A stretch of DNA of 6,326 bases from Lentisphaerota bacterium (GTDB lineage Bacteria; Verrucomicrobiota; Kiritimatiellia; RFP12; UBA1067). The DNA is taken from assembly GCA_015061765.1 (NCBI GenBank), contig SUVZ01000230.1, forward strand, positions 1-6,326, read 5' to 3'. Positions 1-4,180 of this stretch are shown here, piece by piece. Within the stretch, counting starts at the first letter, position 1. The number at the start of each line of letters is the position of its first letter. The notes beneath the pieces were generated by a model, which saw only the letters and a list, made by a program, of their open reading frames with translations, was not told where the DNA came from and searched no databases. Made by a program: the position numbers and the translations under genes.

Positions 1-1
1 G

Positions 2-328
2 AACCTGTGGAACGTGTTCACGCGCCTCGGCGACGACGGCATGCACCACGAGGCCGTCACGTCGCGACCGCTTCTCCAGTCGTGCATAGCGAGGCTGTCG
101 CGCCACGCGCGGCAGGGAATCGTCACCATCTACACCGCAACGAACGAAAAAGCCCGCAGGACATACCGCGCCATCAGCGCGTTCCTCGCCAAGGTCGCAT
201 CTGCGTCGCAGTTGAGCCTTGAAGAGCGTCGCCAGCGCATAATCGCCCATGCCTTCCGCGAATACGGCACGATCAGGAGGCTGTTTCCGCCCGACATCGG
301 CGGGCAAATGACCATGCCGCTCGCCTGA
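2..328 (+). CDS. 3' end of an unrecognised protein (partial)
   Basis: The frame is open from the window edge to a TGA at 326-328 and encodes the last 108 residues of a protein whose start lies upstream. The visible part begins NLWNVFTRLGDDG and is followed by EAVTSRPLLQSC. It then has a strand-like IVTIYTATN, basic helical stretches (KARRTYRAISAFLAK, LSLEERRQRIIAHAF) and a tail REYGTIRRLFPPDIGG. I see no transmembrane segment and no catalytic motif that I recognise. Third codon positions are rich in G and C, as in the surely coding genes of the window, so this frame is preferred over the overlapping 7-222 plus and 130-336 minus frames. It converges with the regulator gene on the other strand, so it is not in that operon. 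The opening LWN segment loosely recalls phage/plasmid-type DUF932 proteins, but that is too weak for a call. No function is proposed. Confidence 0.6.
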   Translation, partial: NLWNVFTRLGDDGMHHEAVTSRPLLQSCIARLSRHARQGIVTIYTATNEKARRTYRAISAFLAKVASASQLSLEERRQRIIAHAFREYGTIRRLFPPDIGGQMTMPLA

Positions 329-484
329 ACCGGCAATCCAACGGCATCATGGCCATTTCAACCCGCCAACTTTGGCTGACGGGCTAATGCCCCATTGACT
401 TCAACTGCGATTTTTAGGATAAACAATGAACATTGGTTAGGCTACTCAGGGCAGGCTCTGCTGGTGTGGAGTTGGTGGGGTGTG

Positions 485-517
485 AGGATTGGAGGATTGG
501 TGGATTGGTGGGGGATT
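485..517 (+). repeat. 8-bp G-rich tandem repeat
   Basis: Three consecutive 8-bp units read AGGATTGG, AGGATTGG and TGGATTGG, followed by a degenerate unit TGGGGGATT. The strand carries seven GG or longer runs spaced by one or three bases, so a two-tetrad G-quadruplex could in principle form. The repeat lies about 80 bp beyond the regulator stop codon. No function is claimed. Confidence 0.7.
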
Positions 518-541
518 GCGCAGAATATCCCCGAAGGCCGA

Positions 542-563
542 GCCACGCAGTGGTCGCGGTGGC
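542..563 (-). terminator. Possible hairpin downstream of the two-component operon
   Basis: A GCCA/TGGC plus CGC/GCG stem with one bulged base and a 7-nt loop lies about 37 bp past the regulator stop codon at 600-602. It is in a position expected for an operon terminator. It has no U-tract on the minus-strand transcript, so it would be at best a weak or factor-dependent site. Confidence 0.2.
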
Positions 564-599
564 GGAAATGACGGCTTCGAGGGTGCTCCCCCAAGTGTC

Positions 600-1229
600 T
601 TATGTGTTCAGGAGTTGCTTTCGCGTGGCGATGGCGACGGCTTCGGCTTTGTTGGCGGCGTCGAGTTTCTTGAAGATCGTTGTGATGTGCTCGCGGACAC
701 TGTAGGGCGATAGGTTGAGCTGGGTGGCGATGTCGGCGTCCGTGAGACCGCGCGATATGGAAATCAGGATGTCGCGTTGCCTTTCCGATAGCTCCGGCAC
801 CGGCGGCATGTCTTTGATCATTTTCCGGATCTCGGGGGCGACGACCGTTTCCCCCTCCATCACGGCGCGAATCGCAGTGACGAGTTCCGAATAGTCGACG
901 TTCTTCATCAGTGCGCCGGACGCCCCGGCATCAAGCGCGTGCGCAATACCATCGGCCTCGCCGAACGAGGTCAGGATGATCACCTTTGTCTGTGGAAGCA
1001 GTCGCAGTATTTTTGCGGTGGCGGTGGCACCGTCCATCTCGGGCATGACGATGTCCATCAATACGACGTCGGGCCTCAGTTTCTGCGCCTTCTGTATCGC
1101 CGCTGTGCCGTCTTCGGCGTCGCCGACGACTTCAAGGTCTGCCTTCGTGCCGAGTATGGCGGCAAGACCCATTCTGACTATGGCGTGGTCGTCAACGATA
1201 AGAATCCTGATCTTACTTACCTGGTTCAT
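600..1229 (-). CDS. NarL/LuxR-family response regulator
   Basis: This 209-residue protein has the usual two-domain layout and length of NarL-type regulators. Residues 7-125 form the receiver: acidic pair D13-D14 (ILIVDDH), phosphoacceptor D59 (VVLMDIVMPEMDG), switch residue T87 (IILTSF) and conserved K109 (ALMKN). Residues 144-207 form a LuxR/GerE helix-turn-helix (ELSERQRDIL, then GLTDADIATQLNLS and SVREHITTIFKKL). All receiver residues needed for phosphorylation are intact, so it should be a cytoplasmic transcription factor activated by the adjacent kinase. The ATG at 1229 is chosen because it overlaps the kinase TGA by 4 bp (ATGA), which is typical of translational coupling, and the receiver starts right after it. 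A purine-rich AAAGGGAG lies upstream but about 13 nt away, so coupling probably drives initiation. The frame stays open far upstream antisense to nothing functional, across the kinase gene in another frame; that extension is not protein-like. Its DNA targets are unknown. The divergent enzyme locus is an obvious candidate. Confidence 0.95.
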   Translation of the reverse strand: MNQVSKIRILIVDDHAIVRMGLAAILGTKADLEVVGDAEDGTAAIQKAQKLRPDVVLMDIVMPEMDGATATAKILRLLPQTKVIILTSFGEADGIAHALDAGASGALMKNVDYSELVTAIRAVMEGETVVAPEIRKMIKDMPPVPELSERQRDILISISRGLTDADIATQLNLSPYSVREHITTIFKKLDAANKAEAVAIATRKQLLNT

Positions 1230-3307
1230 GCCTTTTCGTGCGCTCCCTTTGGAAGTTGGAGACGTGCCGTCGCCTTTGTCCCGTGCCCTGCGGAACTTTC
1301 GATCGTGAGAGTACCTTTCAACAGCCGAAGCCGTTCGCGTACGCCCTGGAGCCCGAAGTGTCCCTGCGCGATGCCGGAGGCTGTCGAGGGGTCGAAGCCG
1401 CAGCCGTTGTCGCGAACGGAGAAGAACAGGGTGTCTCCCTCCCGACCGCCGGCGATCTTGACGGCGGTCGCCTTGCCGTGGCGCACGGCGTTCAGGACGA
1501 GTTCCCGGATGATGCGCATGAGCGCGTGGGCGGTGTTGTCCGTGAACAGGCTGCGCGGCACGTTGAACCTTATCTGAATGTCGATGTCGGAGATGTACGG
1601 CTCCAGAGTCTTCCGGATGGCCTTGTCCATGTCCGGCTCCTCGAGCGCCTGGCTTCGCAAATCCCAGAGGCAGTTGCGGAGTTCGTCGCGGCACGACTTG
1701 AGCGTTTTCGAGGCGATGTCTAAATGCCTGAGCGCCTGCGGTCCGTCGCTGAGCGTCATTTGCTCGGCGGTGTTGATTTCCATTGACGCCCCGATGAGGT
1801 TCTGCGAGAGCGTGTCGTGAAGCTCTACCGAGAGCCGCGTCCGCTCGCCGACCTTCAGTTCCGACTCCATCCTCGCCAGCTTGGCCTTGAGGTAGAGCTG
1901 GCTTCGCCGTTCGGCCATGCGACGCAGCGAATAGTTCCACACGAGGATCGCGGCCAATACCGCCAGAAGTGCCCCGATGACAACGAGAAGCCTGAACGGC
2001 GTCCACCAGGGTGGACGCGAAACGATGCGGATCGCTCCATCTTCGGTCGCGAGCAGCGAGACCCCCTTGATGCGCGGGAAGGCGGCGTGTGGACGCCACG
2101 CCGTCGTCTCGACGATGCATATGCCGGTGACCTCGACCGTGGACCCGATCTCAGGCGCATCGTCGGCCTTTGCGGTGACGGCGAACGAGTCGTCGTGGCA
2201 TTTCAGCTGGATTGTGCACTCGCCGTTGTGCGCCTTTGATATGTCCTGTACGAGACCGACGATTCTTACTTTGTTTCCGTGCTGAAGCGGCGCCAGAAGT
2301 TGTCGATCCGCTCTGTGGCGGATGATATCACGCTCTTCCAGAAGCGCTGTCTGCTGCATGACCGGTGGTGCGATGTCCACCGGTCTCCATGTCGCATTGT
2401 TCAGGTTGATCCGGCAGAGATCTGTTTCGGCATTGCCTGCAACTTCTATCATGTCTCCGCGCTTTGGCAGCGTTCCGCCCGACAGCTCGATGTTGTGTAT
2501 TTCGCCTTCAGGCGTACGGAGGATGATCGTATCCCCCTGCCAGATCGCTATGACCTGCCCAGTTACCTTGCAGCGGCGCAGTTTCAGGAAGCCTGAAAGG
2601 TTAGGAACCGGACGCTGCCCGATGTCGGGGACATCGAAAGGATCGTTTGGCGATTCGCCAAGCGTTTCAATGGAGTTTTCATCTACGAATATGACGGTTG
2701 TCTTGTATATGAGTCGCCTGCTTGTGATTCCGAACTCAGGTGAATAGATGCAGCACATCGCTATCCTTGCGCCGACAAGTCCCTGAAGTTTCTTCAGATG
2801 TGTCTCGGCTGTCGCGTGGCTGTGGGGTGATGCGGCGTAAAGCGTTTCGCCGTCGCAGTCCATCGCAAGATAGACCCAGTCGGAGTCGGTATCGTCGCTG
2901 AAACATTCCTCCACTTTTCCGCTGATGCGTATGAATCGGTTGTCGTACTTTCCGCTTTTCAGGTCTGAAGGCGAGACGGGAAGGGGCTTCGGTACTGAAC
3001 CGCGCGAGAGGATTTCGGTTCTTTCGCAAATAGGCACCGAGGCTTTTGCCTTGATAAAGTGCGCGAGATTGCCGTAGGTACGGACTCTGTCTCCAGCCGA
3101 GAACGGCGGGCGGAACTCCGGTCGGTTGAACATGCAGGCCCGTCCGGAGTCGTCCAGAATCATGAAGGCATCTGACGAAGGAGGAACGGCGACGACGCCC
3201 TCAAAGACGAATACGCGTCCGTCGTTGGCGGGGTCTTTCCTGAGAGTCGCGAAGTCGGAGGCGTTCGTGATCAGCAGGGCCGCGATTATGGGGGCCAGAT
3301 GAGGCAT
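1226..3307 (-). CDS. Membrane sensor histidine kinase with OB-like sensor modules
   Basis: This is a 693-residue HisKA_3-type kinase and the partner of the regulator that follows it. A short hydrophobic N-terminus (about residues 4-15) probably exports the chain. Residues about 30-425 form the ectodomain, which reads as four beta-rich modules (about 31-101, 121-208, 244-312 and 345-418). Each has a xGxV-type strand opening and a GDxV/GSTVEV-type later strand; the last two both end in a WRP motif, which suggests internal duplication. A PPWWTPFR juxtamembrane segment leads into one transmembrane helix (about 439-458) and a charged coiled-coil-like stretch (460-490). Residues 491-550 hold the dimerisation/phosphoacceptor domain with H497 in ELHDTLSQ. 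The ATPase domain has the N-box N606 (RELVLNAVRHG), the G1 box D633-F638 (DNGCGF) and the G2 box (GHFGLQGVRER, with GTKA at 676-679), all intact. The ATG at 3307 follows a candidate promoter but has only a weak A-rich ribosome site. The ligand is unknown. OB-like folds can bind oligosaccharides, so a sugar signal is possible but is inference. Confidence 0.92.
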   Translation of the reverse strand: MPHLAPIIAALLITNASDFATLRKDPANDGRVFVFEGVVAVPPSSDAFMILDDSGRACMFNRPEFRPPFSAGDRVRTYGNLAHFIKAKASVPICERTEILSRGSVPKPLPVSPSDLKSGKYDNRFIRISGKVEECFSDDTDSDWVYLAMDCDGETLYAASPHSHATAETHLKKLQGLVGARIAMCCIYSPEFGITSRRLIYKTTVIFVDENSIETLGESPNDPFDVPDIGQRPVPNLSGFLKLRRCKVTGQVIAIWQGDTIILRTPEGEIHNIELSGGTLPKRGDMIEVAGNAETDLCRINLNNATWRPVDIAPPVMQQTALLEERDIIRHRADRQLLAPLQHGNKVRIVGLVQDISKAHNGECTIQLKCHDDSFAVTAKADDAPEIGSTVEVTGICIVETTAWRPHAAFPRIKGVSLLATEDGAIRIVSRPPWWTPFRLLVVIGALLAVLAAILVWNYSLRRMAERRSQLYLKAKLARMESELKVGERTRLSVELHDTLSQNLIGASMEINTAEQMTLSDGPQALRHLDIASKTLKSCRDELRNCLWDLRSQALEEPDMDKAIRKTLEPYISDIDIQIRFNVPRSLFTDNTAHALMRIIRELVLNAVRHGKATAVKIAGGREGDTLFFSVRDNGCGFDPSTASGIAQGHFGLQGVRERLRLLKGTLTIESSAGHGTKATARLQLPKGAHEKA

Positions 3308-3335
3308 GACATATTTTTTCTTTAAAACCGCGTAT

Positions 3336-3365
3336 AGTATAGCACAGGTTGATTTTTTGTGTCGT
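3336..3365 (-). promoter_or_regulatory. Candidate promoter of the kinase-regulator operon
   Basis: Read on the minus strand, an extended -10 TGCTATACT (3344-3336) is preceded, after an 18-bp spacer, by ACGACA (3365-3360), which matches 4 of 6 consensus -35 bases. Transcription would start near 3329, giving a leader of roughly 22 nt before the ATG at 3307. The leader is A-rich with no clear Shine-Dalgarno sequence. The assignment rests on sequence resemblance to sigma-70 promoters only. Confidence 0.5.
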
Positions 3366-3392
3366 GGTTTGCCGACGTATCTGACTCATGGT

Positions 3393-3430
3393 GCATCTGC
3401 AACCCCCAATTTCTTGGGGGTTGCGGGTGC
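3393..3430 (+). repeat. Strong inverted repeat between divergent promoters
   Basis: A perfect 11-bp inverted repeat (arms GCAACCCCCAA and TTGGGGGTTGC, 3399-3409 and 3414-3424) surrounds a 4-nt TTTC loop. It extends outward to 17 pairs on a plus-strand RNA if two U-G wobbles are allowed. No T-run follows on either side, so it does not look like an intrinsic terminator. Its right arm overlaps the proposed -35 of the rightward promoter, and its centre lies about 44 bp before the predicted start, where class II activators often bind. A 10-bp palindrome, ATGCATGCAT (3448-3457), sits just downstream. It may be an operator, an RNA structure or a dispersed palindromic element. Confidence 0.7.
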
Positions 3431-3449
3431 GGTGATGTTGTGCCATAAT
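3421..3449 (+). promoter_or_regulatory. Candidate promoter for the rightward gene set
   Basis: An extended -10 TGCCATAAT (3441-3449; hexamer CATAAT, 5 of 6 to consensus) is preceded, with a 17-bp spacer, by a poor -35 TTGCGG (3421-3426). The start would be near 3456, giving a leader of about 36 nt to the ATG at 3493. A weak -35 with a good extended -10 is the usual form of an activator-dependent promoter, which fits the inverted repeat overlapping it. This is sequence resemblance only. Confidence 0.4.
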
Positions 3450-3472
3450 GCATGCATCAGTTTTAAGGCAAA

Positions 3473-3483
3473 AAAGGAAAGGA
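3473..3483 (+). promoter_or_regulatory. Ribosome-binding site that decides the start at 3493
   Basis: A purine tract AAAGGAAAGGA ends 9 bases before the ATG at 3493. This supports that start over the in-frame ATG at 3448, which would place charged residues ahead of the signal peptide. It also argues against the out-of-frame ATG at 3486, which is too close to the tract. Confidence 0.55.
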
Positions 3484-3492
3484 CAATGCGAA

Positions 3493-3879
3493 ATGAAGAA
3501 GGTAATGTGTGCATGTGGCAAACCGATAGGTTGTCTCCTCTTGTGTTTTATTGCGCGTGGCGCATACGCCGACGGGTACGTGACACTGACCAAATCAACC
3601 TCATCGTCGGCGGGGTTTGCCGGAGCTGTGTGGTCTGAGGAGGTCGCGGATCCATCTACGCGAGACTATCTCGTCAACAATCCCATAGCCGTGTTCTACA
3701 CAACAAATGGAGAGATCGTCAACGCCAAATCTCTTACCTTTGGTGAGGTGGGAGGAGGTGAGGGGAAATACCGTACCTACTATTCTGCGACGTTTGAGAA
3801 CAATGGCATTATCTTCGCCAACGGCGAGGCTTATTTGAACTTAAATGTCGCAGTTGGATGTCACCCTTGCTCGTGTTAG
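3493..3879 (+). CDS. Small secreted protein, probably truncated surface protein
   Basis: This ORF gives 128 residues from the ATG at 3493. Residues 1-26 form a Sec signal peptide: MKK, hydrophobic PIGCLLLCFIARG, and a probable AYA cut before D27. There is no lipobox. The mature part is Ser/Gly/Thr-rich (TLTKSTSSSAGFAGAVW) and continues with the motif TRDYLVNN and strand-like segments (GEIVNAKSLTFGEV, SATFENNGIIF). The order 'Ser-rich start, W, DYLVNN, LTFG' resembles the N-terminus of large autotransporter-like beta-helix surface proteins of PVC gut bacteria, as I recall them. Such proteins are far longer, so this copy may be cut short. The last nine residues (AVGCHPCSC) do not fit the preceding pattern and look like out-of-frame reading. 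DNA here is visibly AT-richer than in the flanking genes. It overlaps the next ORF by 35 bp in another frame. The function is unknown; it could instead be an intact small exported protein. Confidence 0.55.
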   Translation: MKKVMCACGKPIGCLLLCFIARGAYADGYVTLTKSTSSSAGFAGAVWSEEVADPSTRDYLVNNPIAVFYTTNGEIVNAKSLTFGEVGGGEGKYRTYYSATFENNGIIFANGEAYLNLNVAVGCHPCSC

Positions 3880-4180
3880 CCACAAAGAACAGGAGAAACA
3901 GGAGGTGTTTCACTCGTATTTGGAAGATTCTGTGGCATCAATTGATAACCATTTACATCACCCAGATGGTGAAATACCGTTTCTTCCTTCTGAATGCTGG
4001 CAGACGCTGCGCGTCGTGTGCGATCAGCTGAAAGCCTGGGTCGAGGTGGACGGCGTGCGCGGCGCCGAGGTGCCGGTCTCCGGCGATCTCTTCTATCCGC
4101 TTTACACATCTGTTGGCGCGGAGAAGGGGAGTGGCTTCTTCTCTGGCCGGATCAGAAAACTTAAGATCAAACCATTATGA
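3845..4180 (+). CDS. LamG-like fragment ORF, possibly a gene remnant
   Basis: The ORF has 111 residues from the ATG at 3845, which directly follows an in-frame TAA and has no ribosome site. A GTG at 3905, 9 bases after AGGAG (3891-3895), gives a more plausible 91-residue product. The N-terminal third (EEDSVASIDNHLHH-like sequence with AT-rich third positions) is not recognisable. From about residue 45 codon use turns GC-rich and the protein reads ECWQTLRVVCD, AWVEVDGVRG, FYPLYTSVG and FFSGRIRKLKIKPL. That is the strand order seen at the C-terminus of LamG/concanavalin A-like jelly-roll domains. A complete domain needs roughly 150-200 residues, so the N-terminal half is missing, and there is no signal peptide. 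Its TGA overlaps the next ATG as ATGA, so its translation may deliver ribosomes to the enzyme gene. It may be the tail of a broken gene kept for coupling, or part of a frameshifted protein with the preceding ORF. Confidence 0.5.
   Translation: MSQLDVTLARVSHKEQEKQEVFHSYLEDSVASIDNHLHHPDGEIPFLPSECWQTLRVVCDQLKAWVEVDGVRGAEVPVSGDLFYPLYTSVGAEKGSGFFSGRIRKLKIKPL
3888..3904 (+). repeat. Tandem AACAGGAG carrying Shine-Dalgarno sequences
   Basis: AACAGGAG occurs at 3888-3895 and again at 3897-3904. The first copy is 9 bases before the in-frame GTG at 3905; the second abuts it and is too close to serve it. It lies just after the stop of the preceding ORF (3877-3879), so it could support re-initiation. 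Confidence 0.4.

Larger units (their letters stand above)
329..599. other. Intergenic region between convergent genes
   Basis: This 271-bp stretch separates the two convergent genes, and I see no convincing gene in it. The small plus-strand frame at 433-705 runs into the regulator gene and has no ribosome site or recognisable product. Two tiny adjacent hairpins (GCCA-ACTT-TGGC near 366-377 and GGGC-TAAT-GCCC near 382-393) lie after the stop at 328. They are followed further on by a short T-run (about 411-417), which could be a poor terminator for the first gene. A G-rich 8-bp tandem repeat and another hairpin are listed separately. Confidence 0.6.

Noticed and set aside
939..1577. Plus-strand 212-residue ORF antisense to the regulator and kinase
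   Set aside because: It is a shadow of two strongly supported genes, has no recognisable domain, and has no ribosome site that would justify it.
1230..2120. Minus-strand N-terminal extension of the regulator frame (MHRRDDGVAS...)
   Set aside because: It overlaps the kinase's catalytic domains in another frame, is Arg/His/Pro-rich shadow sequence, and the regulator has a proper receiver start with an ATGA overlap at 1229.
3393..3430. Inverted repeat as an intrinsic terminator
   Set aside because: There is no T-run after either arm and it lies between divergent promoters, where no transcript needs to end.
3306..3638. Plus-strand 110-residue ORF starting MTYFFFKTAYS
   Set aside because: It starts on the kinase start codon region, crosses both promoters and the inverted repeat, and overlaps the signal-peptide ORF in another frame.
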